The notes under the pieces: model-generated
Database searches by the model: none
What the model was told of the DNA's origin: nothing
Seen by the model: the letters and a program-made list of their open reading frames with translations, nothing else
Assembly: GCA_963575745.1 (NCBI GenBank)
Contig: CAUYUJ010003046.1
Coordinates: 18,726 to 82,725 of the forward strand
Direction of reading: 5' to 3'
Length of the DNA: 64,000 nucleotides
DNA from: Prorocentrum cordatum
Lineage: Eukaryota > Sar > Dinophyceae > Prorocentrales > Prorocentraceae
Shown here: one piece after another, positions 1 through 9,939 of the stretch
Layout of the letters: each line of letters opens with the position of its first letter
How positions within the stretch are numbered: the first letter of the stretch is position 1
Translations under genes and position numbers: made by a program

Positions 1-279
1 ACTGGGGAGTGCCGCGTGACGGCGGTGTCCTTCCAGTCTATTTTCGGAGCAGTGTGATTGGCTCGTACCTGTGTCTGCCATTGGACCGCCCCTCCGATTG
101 AAGAGTCTTGCCCCAGGCGTGGAGCGCGAAGTACCCATCGATCTCCGTTGAGCTTGTGTGGCTGAGCGACAGCGGCGTCGTGAGTCGGTCGTTTTCGTTG
201 GCGAAATCGGTGATATCGGTGATCCACTGGTTGGCGACATCGGTGATCCACTGAGTTCTTCCCGAGCGTGCTCTCTTCT
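1..279. other. Unassigned sequence
   Basis: No gene or dispersed repeat recognised. A short direct duplication (ATCGGTGATCCACTG twice, about 24 bp apart) lies near 214-253. Confidence 0.4.
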
Positions 280-461
280 CACCACCCACCAGACCACCCC
301 AGCCCAGCCCGAAGGCCTCAATTTGCCGCCCATTTCCGATTTGGGAGGGGGGGGGGCGTCGGGGAAAGCTCAGGAGGCACCTATGGAACCCGCACCCGCC
401 CCCCCCCCCAACCCGAAATTCGGGTCTTCGGGTTGGGTTGGGGTGGTCTGGCAGGTGGTCA
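280..461. mobile_element. TIR element, CAACCCGAAG family, copy 1
   Basis: The left end reads ACCACCCACCAGACCACCCC and continues into a CAGCCCGAAGGCC variant. The right end is its inverse (CTTCGGGTTGGGTTGGGG, then TGGTCTGGCAGGTGGTC). The arms are about 35 bp around a 110-bp centre with long G and C runs. Further copies lie at 33459-33634 and 58178-58346. No coding capacity, so MITE-like; autonomous partner unknown. Confidence 0.75.
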
Positions 462-704
462 TCTTCACCATCGTGCTCTCGCCCTGAATGGTCGACTGGA
501 CCACGCTCGTGGTTCAGGGTCTTGCTCTCGCCTCGGCGTGGGCTGCGCACTGTCTTTCAGAGCCACGGCCTCTGCTCCCTGCGCTCGCCTCGTGGGGATG
601 CAGGACCGCACTCCCCCTCTTCCCGACCACGCGCAGAGGGGGGCATGGGGAGGGGGGAAGGTTTCTGAGAAGGATGCTGCGTCTTAGAACCGAAGAAGAA
701 ACAA
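462..704. other. Unassigned sequence
   Basis: GC-rich DNA with no recognised gene or repeat copy. Confidence 0.35.
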
Positions 705-876
705 AAAACACATAAGCATTAACTTGTGGCTCTCCGCGCGGATTTCTTGGATCCGCGCTGAGCCCCAATGGCTGCGCCTCCGGCGCCGCCCCTGGCGCGC
801 TCCGCGCGCCAGTGAGGGGGTTTCTAGCCCAGATCCAAGGAAACCGCGCGGAGTGCTAAGAGTGTATGTTTATGCC
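705..876. mobile_element. TIR element, CATAAACATAA family, copy 1
   Basis: Ends resemble inverted CATAAACATAA. The interior carries the family signature CTCCGCGCGGATTTCTTGG and then GCGCTCCGCGCG, a strongly self-complementary region. Related copies lie at 38326-38380, 53226-53326 and 57074-57238; the last has the best-preserved ends. No ORF of interest. Confidence 0.6.
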
Positions 877-1427
877 GTGTTTGTTCTTTTTCTGTAGAAG
901 GCATTGGCCTTGTCTGTAGATGCAAGGCCGGCGCATTCTAAGAGGCAGCCCCCTTCTAAGAAGCCTCCCCCCTTCCCCCTGCCTCCTTGTGATCGTCGCC
1001 AATCTTCAGCCTCGGCCACACTGGTGCCCCAGAGGTCGGAGTCTCGCATGACCCCACGGCCAAGCCCGCGATGCGGAGCCGTCCTCCTACCGCTACGCTG
1101 CGGTTGCGCTCCGCTTCTCAGGGCCGCGATCTGGCCCTGGCGCTGGTGGCATCCGTGGTCCTTCCGCGTTCGTGGTCTCCCCGCAGCACCGCCCACCGTC
1201 GTGACTCGGAACCGCTATTGTTCTCTTGGTCTAGCCACGCTTCTTTAGTCAGAGCCAGTTCCCTTTGGAGTCATGCGGGGCCAGTAAGCTGGTTGGGAGG
1301 ATGTGAAATAGAAGGTTCCACCCATACTTATTACATTGTATTTGGAATGATATCATCCTTTTTGGGGCTGGTGTTCTGCTGGCACTATTGTGGCTTCCGC
1401 GGCAGTTGCGTGGATCCACACGCATTG
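877..1427. other. Unassigned sequence
   Basis: No gene or dispersed repeat recognised; the frames that stay open here run into the GGA-rich tract downstream. Confidence 0.35.
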
Positions 1428-1855
1428 GAAATGGAGGGGGAGGAGGCGGAGGAGGAGGAGGAGGAGGACGCGGAGGAGGACGAGGAGGAGGGTTTGGAAC
1501 GACTAGGCGCACGCAGCTGCAATGCCACGGTTGGTTGCAGCAATGCTATGCACGCTTGGGGATTCACCGTGATCATGAACCGCGCTTCGGTGGGACAGAG
1601 TACAGCTGGCTTGGATGAGGACCAGGAGGGGAAGGAGGAGGAGGAGCAGGAGGAGGAGGAGGAGGAGGAGGAGCAGGAGGGGAAGGAGGAGGAGCAGGTG
1701 GGGAAGGAGGATGAGCAGGAGGAGGCGGGGGACTTGGAGGGTGCAGGACGAGGAGGACGAGGCGGAGGAAGGAGGAGGACGAGGCGAGCAGGGCGAGGAG
1801 AGGCTGCTCGGGCTCCGCAGAGGCGGGGGCACGCCACACCACTGGGAGGAGGCCC
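1428..1855. repeat. Degenerate GGA-rich purine tracts
   Basis: Two purine blocks (about 1428-1500 and 1617-1830) built from GGA/GAG triplets with interruptions. They create long but meaningless poly-Glu, poly-Arg and poly-Ser/Pro frames on both strands. Confidence 0.8.
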
Positions 1856-1999
1856 TCCCATGGCTCGTCGCGACGGCGTTTGGTGCCGGCCCTCGTGGCT
1901 CCTGCCCCCTGTTGCCCCCGCCCCCCCCCTGGCTCCTGCTCCAGGCCTTCAGGGGCAACGTTGCACGCCAGACGTTGAGAGCAGAGGTGCTTCTGGTCT

Positions 2000-2228
2000 G
2001 GGCCTCCCAGAGGGGGTTCGGTCAGATGGGGTCGGAAGGATCGCCCCGAATCGGCGATGTATCGGCGATGCGGCTCGATGTGGAGCCCGATTTTCTCCAC
2101 GCCAATGGCGCCGATGCCTTGCCGGCATCGGCGATGCATCACCGATGCGTCGGCGATGTATCGCCAATGCATCGCCGATGCGGCGCGATCCTCCGACCCC
2201 ATCTACACGGACCCCATCTGGGAGGCCT
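2000..2228. mobile_element. TIR element, CGCCGATGC family, copy 1
   Basis: Bounded by GGCCTCCCAGA and its perfect inverse TCTGGGAGGCC. The interior is a chain of ATCGGCGATGC and GCATCGCCGATG words in both orientations, so the element can fold on itself extensively. Copies lie at 27436-27664 and 35458-35634, with a fragment near 34833-34885. Confidence 0.7.
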
Positions 2229-2440
2229 TTGTTTGGGTTTACAGATTCTGATCTGCTTCAGGCGCCGTCCTACTTGAAGCGTCGGCACGTTTTTGGCTGT
2301 GTTTTGCTGCTGTCTGGGCGGGCCCGAGCTCAACATACTTTATCCGCCTTCCTACTTCATGTGTCCACGTACTTCTTCCGACTGCTGGGTGGGGGGGGGG
2401 ACAGGGGCGGGGGGGGGGCGCATCAAACCCCCAGTGGCTC

Positions 2441-2545
2441 ACTGATCGCCGACCGTGGCCAGGCAGCCCACCCCGTCCAGGAACGTTCGGGGTCGCCTTC
2501 GGGGGCCCACCGCTGATCCATCGGCGATGTCTTGCCGAACCGCGC
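2441..2545. repeat. Dispersed segment shared with 34765-34885
   Basis: Both loci read GATCGCCGACCGT, then AGCCCACCCCG and CCAGGA, followed by a TCGGGG stretch and an ATCGGCGATGT word. The segment borders the CGCCGATGC family at both places and may be part of it. Confidence 0.5.
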
Positions 2546-2554
2546 TCGGTGCTT

Positions 2555-2710
2555 CAGGAGGGGGAAAACACACAGACACACAAATAAACGTCAATCCCCA
2601 GGACGAGATCCCCAGGAAAATATTGGAAACGATGGGATGTGGAGGGGACGATGAAACTTCAGAAAAGATTGGAAATCTTGGGAATCCTCAGCCCCTGGAT
2701 GGGCCCCTTT
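2555..2710. mobile_element. AAACACACGGACAC family, copy 1 (right end lost)
   Basis: Starts TCAGGAGGGGGAAAACAC and continues into GATCCCCAGGAAAATATTGG, the family core. The usual right end (TTTGTGTGTCCCTGGGCCC) is reduced to a GGGCCCC remnant. Other copies lie at 3983-4123, 12754-12924, 40715-40871 and 54740-54900. Confidence 0.65.
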
Positions 2711-3084
2711 ATCGATGCTCCCCTTCTCCCCGCCGAACGCTGCCCCTCAGAGCCTTCTGTATCGGGACGGCTCCCAAGGCGCCTGGACGAGTGGAAGCCG
2801 GCCGCGGAGGACTGGCAGGACAACTGGACCAGCCCCTGGAACGGCTCTGGGCGCTGGGAGGGCCCCGGCCGCAGCCGCCGGAGTGACCGCTGGTGCGGGC
2901 CCACTCGGGTCCCTCGATCGACGAGTGTAATGCGATAGTTGCGTCTTGCTCGCTTGGGTCTAGCCCCTCCGCGGCTCCCCGAACGTCGCGCACCAAAAGG
3001 TCTCTCCTGCATAGGGTCATTCCTTGCGTGTAGCCGACGCACGATTGGCATGGGTGCGGAGAAACAAATTGTACGAAGTGCGGC
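2711..3084. other. Unassigned sequence
   Basis: No gene or repeat copy recognised. Confidence 0.3.
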
Positions 3085-3215
3085 GGCATTTTTTGGTAGT
3101 TAGCAAGACCTTCGGGGAAGTCATAGAAACATTCCTTAGGAGGCCGGGGGACTTCCAAGCCTTCTGAGAAGGCCCGCCCCTTCTCAGAAGGCTTGGAAGT
3201 CCTCGGAACTCTGCA
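3085..3215. repeat. CTTCGGGGA/TTCTGAGAAGG family, copy 1, with perfect hairpin
   Basis: Shares CTTCGGGGA, AGGAGGCCGGGG and CTTCTGAGAAGGCCCGCCCC with copies at 6895-7035 and 50650-50792. Within it, 3150-3172 and 3179-3201 are perfect 23-bp inverted repeats around a 6-base loop. Each arm also contains the palindrome CCTTCTGAGAAGG or its inverse. Confidence 0.65.
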
Positions 3216-3264
3216 TTCACAGTGCATGAAGGTGCGCCAGCGACAGGTAATCGATAAGGAAGCG

Positions 3265-3330
3265 CCGATCCAGCGTCGTCTTAGCGTCGACCAACGTCGA
3301 TGAGCGTCGGTTAGCGTCGGTTCCTTTTAG
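3265..3330. repeat. TTAGCGTCGG degenerate tandem repeat, locus 1
   Basis: About seven imperfect ~10-bp units (TTAGCGTCGA, TGAGCGTCGG, TTAGCGTCGG). A longer array of the same unit lies at 36110-36260. Confidence 0.65.
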
Positions 3331-3544
3331 CCAGCAAAACGGCCTTTGGAAGTTCCCATGACTTGCCACAGAAGTGTGTTCCTCCCCCCCCCGGTACGAC
3401 TGGAATGTGTACAGCCAGCCCGCATAGTAAGATTGGGCAACCTTCCCGAGGGTACCAATGCATCCTTGCCCCTTCGGCCCAACCTTAGCGAGTTTCGCTG
3501 GCCAACCTCGTTCGAAGAAAGTTGACATGGGCCTCCAAGGCTCA
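3331..3544. other. Unassigned sequence
   Basis: No gene or repeat copy recognised. Confidence 0.3.
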
Positions 3545-3700
3545 ACTCGGGCCTGTCCCTCTACAGGAGGGATATTCAAGAATGGTCAACACATAGTCTG
3601 GGGACGATTTTGGGGGTATTGTTTGACCATATTTGAGCATTGTTTGGAGTCTTTTGCTTTCCACCCAAAATTCACCTGTAGGGGGACATGCCCGACCTAA
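3545..3700. mobile_element. TIR element, GTCGGGC/CTACAGG family, copy 1
   Basis: Left end CTCGGGCCTGTCCCTCTACA, right end CCTGTAGGGGGACATGCCCG, an imperfect inverted pair. The centre holds TTCAAGAATGGTC and AGTCTGGGGACGA, which recur in other copies. Full copies lie at 5891-6057, 25362-25518, 28618-28808 and 53885-54058. Half copies lie at 7250, 28828, 55089 and 56946. No coding capacity. Confidence 0.8.
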
Positions 3701-3982
3701 TCCAAGGCCCTTGCAGCCCTTACCACGCATCCCGGGAAGGACGGGCACGAAGACCAACAGCATGCCCTGCGCATTGTGAACAGGACCGGCTGTCGGTGAC
3801 GTCGCGGACGTCGTCCACGTGAGGCAGGAAACCGCCTGCCCAACAGCGGCCGCTGTCGGTTCGGGACAGCACTTGCCGAGATCCCAGAAGGGGCCGTGCC
3901 AATGTGCTTACCACAGACGTTTCATTGTCTATACCCTCTCTCTGAGCTGCCCGATCTCTCTCCCCCTGTTCTCCTTCTCCAC
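3701..3982. other. Unassigned sequence
   Basis: No gene or repeat copy recognised. Confidence 0.3.
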
Positions 3983-4123
3983 TCAGGAGGGGGAAAACAC
4001 ACACGGACACAAGTAATCGCAGATTCCGAGGAAATGTGGGAAGTGGAAGGGGGTCCAGAAATTATGGAAAACACGGGGCATCCTAGGAGTTGTGTCTGTG
4101 TATTTGTGTGTCCCTGGGCCCTC
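3983..4123. mobile_element. AAACACACGGACAC family, copy 2
   Basis: Left TCAGGAGGGGGAAAACAC followed by ACGGACACAAGTAAT; right TTTGTGTGTCCCTGGGCCC. The ends share the inverted word GGACACA. The core has GAGGAAATGTGGGAA. Confidence 0.75.
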
Positions 4124-4179
4124 TCTCCATTCTTCCACTGTTCCCCAAAGGTGGTCCTGCAATACGGCTGAATGAGAAT

Positions 4180-4625
4180 TGCGAGTGGCCTTGGTGGAAT
4201 TGATGTATGCCTCTCCTGTGTCCTTTTCACAAAATCTGTTGTCCTCCTCCTCGACTTTCTTCCTCCTCGATGATCCTGGATTCCCCGTCTTTCGTCCATC
4301 TCATCAGAGATCCGTCGTGCCTCCTGCCTCTTCACTTCCTCCTCGCTTCTCGCTCCTCCTTCTCCTGCCCATGGCGCTGTAATCCTCTTTGCCCCCCTCG
4401 TCCAACTCTTCCTCCGACTCCTCCGTCGTGTCCTTCCCTTCTATTGTTTGTGGGACTCGTCCTCCTCCGTCCTTCCTCGTGCCTCGTCCCTCCTTCAGTG
4501 GCCACCATCCATTCTCCCAGTCATCCTCGAACGCCTCCGTCTCCAGTTTGTGCGTAGTCCTCAGTTTTCGTGGCCTTTCCCTCTTCTGCCCTTGCTCTCT
4601 TCGCTCTTCCCTTTTAACCGCCGCC
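4180..4625. repeat. Pyrimidine-rich strand tract
   Basis: CT-rich on the + strand with few purines and no clear tandem unit. Similar asymmetric tracts lie at 25636-26760 and 54060-54345. Three frames stay open without any recognisable protein. Confidence 0.6.
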
Positions 4626-4689
4626 CGACTTCTCGGATGAGGGCCAGCTGAGATAACCGCGGTTCAGCAGGCCTAATCCTCCCAAAATT

Positions 4690-5110
4690 GGTCCTCCTCC
4701 TGCTCCGCCTCCGCCTCCTCCTCCTCCTCCTCCTCCTTCCTCCCTCCTCCCTCCTCCTCCTCCTCCTCCTCCTCCTCCTCCTCCTCCTCCTCCCTCCTCC
4801 CTCCTCCTCCCCCTCCTCATCCTCCTCCTCCCCCTCCTCCTCCTCCCTCCTCCCCCTCCTCTTCCCCCTCCTCCCCCTCCTCCTCCCCCTCCTCCTCCTC
4901 CCCCTCCTCCTCCTCCACAATTACTCAATATGAATACTACTCTCTCCTTCCGCTGATGACGGGTTGGGAGTGTTCGCCCCCCCCCCCCCCCCTCCGCGCG
5001 TACTGTTTTTTTACACAGGATTCCCTGGAGTTGGGGTTTCGCTTGCATTTTTTTCAAAATGCTGATCTCGCTGAGGCGCCGGCCTCATTTTCGGGCCCCG
5101 CTCGTTCCGA
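4690..5110. mobile_element. Microsatellite-bounded family 1, copy 1
   Basis: A (TCC)n array (4690-4917) joins directly to ACAATTACTCAATATGAATA, then a poly-C block, CGCGTACTGTTTTTTTACAC and a GAGGCGCCGGCCTCATTTT region. The same order and junction occur inverted at 14790-15122. The TCC array is therefore a fixed end of this dispersed sequence rather than an independent microsatellite. Confidence 0.65.
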
Positions 5111-5260
5111 ATCGTGCTCCCGCTGCAGCGCTGGTCTCATTTCCGTGCTTTCGCTCGTTCCGAATCGTGCTCCCGCTGCGGCGTTGGCCTCATTTCCGCG
5201 CTTCCGCTTGTTCCGAATCGTGTTCCCGCTGCAGCGCTGGCGTCATTTCCCGTGCCATGC
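5085..5260. repeat. ~54-bp tandem repeat
   Basis: TTCCGAATCGTGCTCCCGCT recurs at about 5105, 5158 and 5212 followed by GCGCTGG and TCATTTCC. The same word also occurs inverted in the second copy of the family near 14810. Confidence 0.65.
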
Positions 5261-5545
5261 CACGGCATGCAATGCAATGCTAGGTTGCGTTCCGCTGCGC
5301 GATGCCTTGCCTTGAGCTGAAGCTGTGATATGCAGTGCTTAAGTGCCACGTCGTGCTATGCCATGCTACGCTTTGATCTTCAACGCCATGCTATGCAATG
5401 TTATGTTCGGGGCTGCTGTGCGATGCCATGCTTTGCGTTGCAAATCTTTGTGATGCAATCCTTCACTACGCCACGCCACGCTATGCTGTGACATACTACG
5501 CTTTGCGGTGCTCTCGCCATGCCATGCCGTGCTCTACAATGCATC
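5245..5545. repeat. Degenerate ATGC-word tract
   Basis: Irregular repetition of ATGCC, ATGCT, ATGCA and ACGCT words (for example CTATGCCATGCTACGC). No exact period. Confidence 0.5.
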
Positions 5546-5587
5546 GTGTACCCTTTCGGGATCATTGCCCTGCTCGACATCAGACGG

Positions 5588-5745
5588 TGCGAGTAGAGAG
5601 GGGACCTACGCCATGGTAAGGGATGTGAGGGAGGGGTAGGATGTCAGATATGACGCGAGCGCACCTATTTTGTCCTCCTCCCCCTCCTCCCCCCCTCCTC
5701 CTCCTCCTCCCCCTCCTCCTCCTCCTCCTCCTCCTCCTCGCCCTC
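5588..5745. mobile_element. Microsatellite-bounded family 2, copy 1
   Basis: CGCCATGGTAAGGGATG, GAGGGAGGGGTAGGATGTCA and GATATGACGCGAGCGCACC lead directly into a (TCC)n array. The same block occurs inverted at 14262-14445, again joined to its GGA array. Confidence 0.65.
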
Positions 5746-5890
5746 CGACCCCGCCCGGGGTCGCCCAGCAGTGGCGACGACCATCCGATAGGCCCAGAAA
5801 GGAAGAGCGAAGCCTCCAGAGGCACCCAAGAGGCCCGAGAGGCATCCAAGAGGTCCAGTTGTCTCGACTGGCCCTCCTCCGAAGCTAGTC
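5746..5890. other. Unassigned sequence
   Basis: Short GC-rich spacer between the TCC array and the next TIR element; nothing recognised. Confidence 0.3.
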
Positions 5891-6057
5891 TGAAGCCGGG
5901 CCTGTCCCTCTACAGGGGGGATCTTCAAGAATAGTCAAAAAATTTGTCCGGGGAGGATTTTTTGATCATTTTTGAACATTTGGGGGGTATTTTTTTGGTT
6001 CAGTTTTTTGCATGTTTCGCCCAACATCCCCCTGTAGGGGGACACGCCCGACTTCAA
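5891..6057. mobile_element. TIR element, GTCGGGC/CTACAGG family, copy 2
   Basis: Left TGAAGCCGGGCCTGTCCCTC, right GGGGGACACGCCCGACTTCA. The inverted similarity extends over the outermost TGAAG. The centre is T-rich and holds TTCAAGAATAGTC. Confidence 0.8.
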
Positions 6058-6299
6058 GCTAGTCGCAGGAGGGGCCCTGGACGGCCAGGAGAGAGAGAGA
6101 GAGAGCAAGTTGTGGAGCGAGCGGGACGGGGGCTGCAGGCTGCCAGGCCACGCCCACCACTCGCATTCGGTGTGGGCACCCCACAGAAGCTTCCGCCACC
6201 GCGTGCTTCCGCATGACAAAATCGGAGTATGCACAAGCGTTCGGCCTTCCTCTCGGATTTCTTGCATCGGCGCTGGGCCTGACGGGGTACAGCGCAGAC

Positions 6300-6425
6300 G
6301 GCGCTCAGCCGGAGCGCCAGATCTTGCAGGATCTTGCAAAGCTGGAGTTGGGCTGAGCCAGGTTTGGGATCCACTCGCGGCTCAGGAGGGCCGTGCACGC
6401 TGGCTGAGCCGGGTGTGGTGTGCGC
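6300..6425. repeat. Dispersed segment shared with 52440-52560
   Basis: CCAGATCTTGCAGGATC followed by TTGCAAAG, then GGCTGAGCCAGGTTTG and a second GGCTGAGCC. The same order recurs in the second locus with GGCTGACCCGGGTT. Confidence 0.6.
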
Positions 6426-6729
6426 TTTGCCGGGACAGTCCACGCCCGACTTGGTGAGGTACGCGTGCCAGGGGAGGGGTAACTCAGCGCGGGCTTCGCT
6501 GACGTTGTTTGATCAGTCTATCGTCGCTCTGGCCGCCTTCCGCCCTTCTCCGGGTCCCTCTCCCGGCTCTTCTCAGACGGAGAGGGTGGGCCTGAGGAGG
6601 GGAGGAGCGACTCGCACTCGCTGAGCAGCTCCGCGCTCATCTCGACGATGATGACGGAGATGAAGCGCGACGTGCGCGCAGGGGCTGGACGTTGGTGGCC
6701 AACAGTTCGGTGGTAGCTCAGAGGAGGAA
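6426..6729. other. Unassigned sequence
   Basis: No gene or repeat copy recognised. Confidence 0.3.
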
Positions 6730-6851
6730 AAGGTGCCGGTGCAGCTACCCTTGCCCCGTTTTCGCCTGCTGATTCGCCCCGAAGGGTTGGTCGGAACGCA
6801 CCCCAGCAGAGGTGCGGGAAGTAGCGGTATCGATACCTTTTTCTGTCTCCC
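6730..6851. mobile_element. GTAGCGGTATCGGTAC family, copy 1
   Basis: Ends with GGAACGCACCCCAGCAGAGG, GGGAAGTAGCGGTATCGATA and CCTTTTTCTG; begins with an inverted, diverged form of the same word. Copies lie at 37060-37213, 52890-53060, 58615-58780 and 59245-59408. Confidence 0.65.
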
Positions 6852-6894
6852 CGTATCGGCGGCGAGCGAAGGGAGAAGTGAGGAGGAGAAGACC

Positions 6895-7035
6895 CATTCC
6901 CCAGGCGGCGGGGCTTCTCGGACGCCCTCCAGCCCTCTAAGAAGTTTTGCTGTGTCTTCGGGGATGGTTTAGAACACTGCTCAGGAGGCCGGGGAACTTC
7001 TGAGCTTTCTGTCCAGGCCCGCCCCCTCTCACTTC
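6895..7035. repeat. CTTCGGGGA/TTCTGAGAAGG family, copy 2
   Basis: Shares GTCTTCGGGGATGG, CAGGAGGCCGGGGAACTTCT and GGCCCGCCCCCTCTCACTTC with copies 1 and 3. The 23-bp hairpin arms of copy 1 are not preserved. Confidence 0.55.
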
Positions 7036-7249
7036 CCCCCCTCTCGGCTGGCCGCCGACCGTAGCGCCCCCGGTATCGGTTTTTGGATGGACTGTTGACG
7101 GTGCGCAGCGACAGCTGCATGTGCAGCCCGAAGGGCGGGAGTGACAGCAGCCCCTCAGCCAGAGCACGAGCGCGCTGCACCAGTTGGGCTCGAATTTGAA
7201 TGTTCTGGGAGGGTGACTGAGGGGAGGCAGTCTAGATCTCCTAAATTTG

Positions 7250-7290
7250 AATCGGGCGTGTCCCTCTACAGGAGGAAAACTCAAAAATGC
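7250..7290. mobile_element. Left end only of GTCGGGC/CTACAGG family
   Basis: ATCGGGCGTGTCCCTCTACA followed by GGAGGAAAACTCAAAAATG; no matching right end downstream. Confidence 0.65.
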
Positions 7291-8620
7291 GTGACATTCC
7301 TCGCACAGAGTCTTTCGCTCGTCTTGAAGGCTTCGTCACCAGGGCCTGTCGGCGGCTCGTGTCTTCGGCGGGTCCAGTTCTTGATTCCAGCCCGGGCCCA
7401 GCCTGCGTCCAGCTTGGTTTAAGCATTCGGCGTGAGGCTAGATCCTCAGCTTCGCATGTAGCTCAACTTCGGACGTATGCCGCCTCGTGCAGCTCTCAGT
7501 GTCACGATTTGATTCCTGGATGTACCTGTGTTGTCCGTCTTCGTGTGCTTCAGTAAGTCAGCTGTCCGTTTTCCCCCGGGACCACCCACTGGCATGCCAT
7601 CGTCTGTCGGGCATAGCGGGGTTCCGCATTCTGCAAGACGGGCCCAACTCACAAGCGCAGGAAGCCCAGCCTTCCGGCGGGGATCGCCTGTCACGTATTC
7701 ACGCAACCGGTGTCTTGTTGTTGAGCGTTGTGAGCCCCCTCTTGCACAGGCTGCCCGGAGGCAGCCTGAGCACCGGCGTCTGCAGCATTTCATGCCGCAT
7801 CGGCCAGCACAGGCAGGGACGCGGACATAAGTAACTACGACGTTCAGCGGGAGTGCGGGCGTTGGGAGGTCATCATGGTATTCCAGACGCTCTTCTCCCA
7901 GAACTTGGCCGAGAAGAGCATCTACAATTGGCCGAGCGACACGGAGAAGGCCAGGCGTTGTTTTCGAATGTGGAAACGGGCAGACGGCGAAATTGATGAG
8001 TATACACGAGGATGGTGATCGTTTCCTGACTCATCGTATTGCAGTTCGGCGCGGGCCATCGCACCCCCTTCCCCCCCCCACGGAGTAGATCTTGGGAGTT
8101 TTTTGGAGCATGTTCCAAGCAGCTGGAGTCTCCCCCGTGGGGCGCACTGTTGCAAACGGTCGTGCCCAGCAGAGATCCAGAGCCAGAACCCGCCCCCCTG
8201 CCCCCCCCCCTTCCCGCCCAATGCCGAAACGCCGAATGCGAATACTTTCTCGATGTGGGCCTTGCTCGGATGGCAGATCTCGGCACGCGCACGGACGCCT
8301 GCGCGGATACGTGTTTTTGCGCGGGCCGCCGCCGGCCCCCCGCTGGCGAGGCGCCTCCCTCGTGGCCCGCAGCCTCACACGGGCGTGGCGCCAGCGGGAG
8401 AGGCGAACGCTGAGCGCGCCGCCAGGCCTGGCCGGGAGAGGGAGAGGTCGAATCGAAGCGAGAGAAGTTGAGAAAATTCGGAACGGATTGAGAGGCATCG
8501 AGACATAGGCTGAGCTAGATCCGGGCCCCGTGTGGAGCTGCACGATCGTGGGGGCAGGCGCGAGGCCAGTTGGCAGCGTCTTAGGTCGAGGAGGTGGGCG
8601 GGAGGAGAAAGGATTCGGCT
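7286..8620. other. Unassigned sequence
   Basis: 1.3 kb in which I recognise neither gene nor dispersed repeat. Open frames of up to about 230 codons exist on both strands but overlap each other and show no domain or motif. Confidence 0.35.
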
Positions 8621-8623
8621 CAT

Positions 8624-8650
8624 AACCCCCAACTTGTTTTTTTGGGGGTT
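8624..8650. other. Perfect 9-bp hairpin at a composition change
   Basis: AACCCCCAA and TTGGGGGTT around a 9-base T-rich loop. It marks the passage into a lower-GC stretch of about 450 bp. No reason to call it a terminator in a eukaryote. Confidence 0.5.
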
Positions 8651-9110
8651 CACTACGTATTTGCGTGTTGTGCACGTTCCACTCAGACTCTTTACTTCCT
8701 AGCCTGACGAGATCCAATTGGTCCCGCTAACACGTTCTGTTTCGCTGTCGTCTCGGGATATACTTATCTTGTTTTCGACCAGTGCGAGTGAGGCAAACAT
8801 TCAATCGCAAATGAGTTGTCATGCTAGCGCCAAAAACCGATAAGTGCAAGTGCGCGCGTAGCAAAGCGCGGTCTGGCACGGCTGGCCTGACATTTGAAGG
8901 ATGAGCGGCGCAAACGAGGTTTATCGGCCGCACTAGATGGCCTCTGTCAGGAAGCCACGTGTCGTATTGAATGCCGTACAAGGAGAAGTCGTTTAGTCGT
9001 GCGTCGGTCCGATTGTCTCGAGCGCTCGTAGCGCTCGCATAAATCAACTCGGACGAGTTACCCAAGAAGCTGTCGCTAGTCCGCCGTCCCAAATACCCGA
9101 GAGAATCTGT
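8651..9110. other. Lower-GC unassigned sequence
   Basis: Less GC-rich than its surroundings, with no recognised gene. The minus strand stays open through here into the poly-Asn/Thr frame of the TTG array but lacks an ATG at a sensible position. Confidence 0.35.
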
Positions 9111-9129
9111 GCGGCTTCCAATATCGTAG

Positions 9130-9530
9130 TTGTTGTTAGTTGCTTCCCGTCGGGTTACCTGCGAGTAGGTGTTGTTGTTTGTGTTGGTGTTGCTATTGCG
9201 AGTGCTCTTGCTAGTGTGCTGGTGGTTGCTGTTGTTGCTGTTGTTGGTGGTGTTGTTGTTCTTGTGGTTGTTGTTTGTGGTGCTAATGTTGCAAGTGCTG
9301 TTGTTGGTGGTGGTGTGGTTGTGGTTGTTGTTGTTGGTGGTGGTGGCGGTTGGTGTGGTTGTTGTGGTTACTGGTACTGTTGTTGTTGTCGTCACTGCTG
9401 CTGGTATTGGTTGTTAATGGGTGCTGGTTGTTGGTTGTTGGTTGTTGTTGTGTTTTTTGTTGTTGCTGCTGCTAGGGTTGTCATTGTTGCTTGGTGTTGG
9501 TATTGTTGTTGTTGATGTGGCTTCCAGAGA
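9130..9530. repeat. Degenerate TTG/GTTGTTG repeat
   Basis: About 400 bp of imperfect TTG, GTG and CTG triplets. In the minus direction it reads poly-Asn/Thr, in the plus direction poly-Val/Leu. Confidence 0.8.
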
Positions 9531-9694
9531 TCATTCCAACTTCTCTGGTTCGATTCGATTCGCGTTCGATGGCTTCCTATTCCGATTCAATCGACTTCGG
9601 ATTTCTGTGTGGGCTCCGATATCTCAATTGAGGTTTACTAGCTTGCCGATTGGAGTGACCTCCGTGCCGCCGATCTGGGGCGCTGTTGATGCTA

Positions 9695-9930
9695 CTGTTG
9701 GGATGGACGATGGCGACGACAACGGACGACTAACGGTCGACGAGTGGGATCACTACGACGACGATCTACGAACGGGTCAACGACGACGGTTGACGACGAT
9801 GACGACGTCGACCACGACGACGACGACCACGACGTTGATGACGACGACGACTGACGGCGAACGGCTGCCGACGGCCGACGACGACGACGACGTCCACGAC
9901 TGACGGCGAACGGTTGCCGACGGCCGACGA
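9695..9930. repeat. Degenerate GAC/ACG triplet repeat
   Basis: Runs of GACGACGACGAC with interruptions and a duplicated CGGCGAACGG..GCCGACGGCC word. Confidence 0.75.
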
Positions 9931-9939
9931 CCGACGAAT

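Noticed and set aside
1071-2516. 481-codon open frame on the + strand
   Set aside because: Poly-Glu from the GGA tract joined to dispersed repeats; it crosses a TIR element and has no domain.
8624-8650. Rho-independent terminator
   Set aside because: Stem plus T-rich loop but no following T run and no bacterial gene; eukaryotic context.
8727-9395. 222-codon minus frame with poly-Asn/Thr
   Set aside because: No ATG at its start; half is translated TTG repeat and the rest shows no motif.
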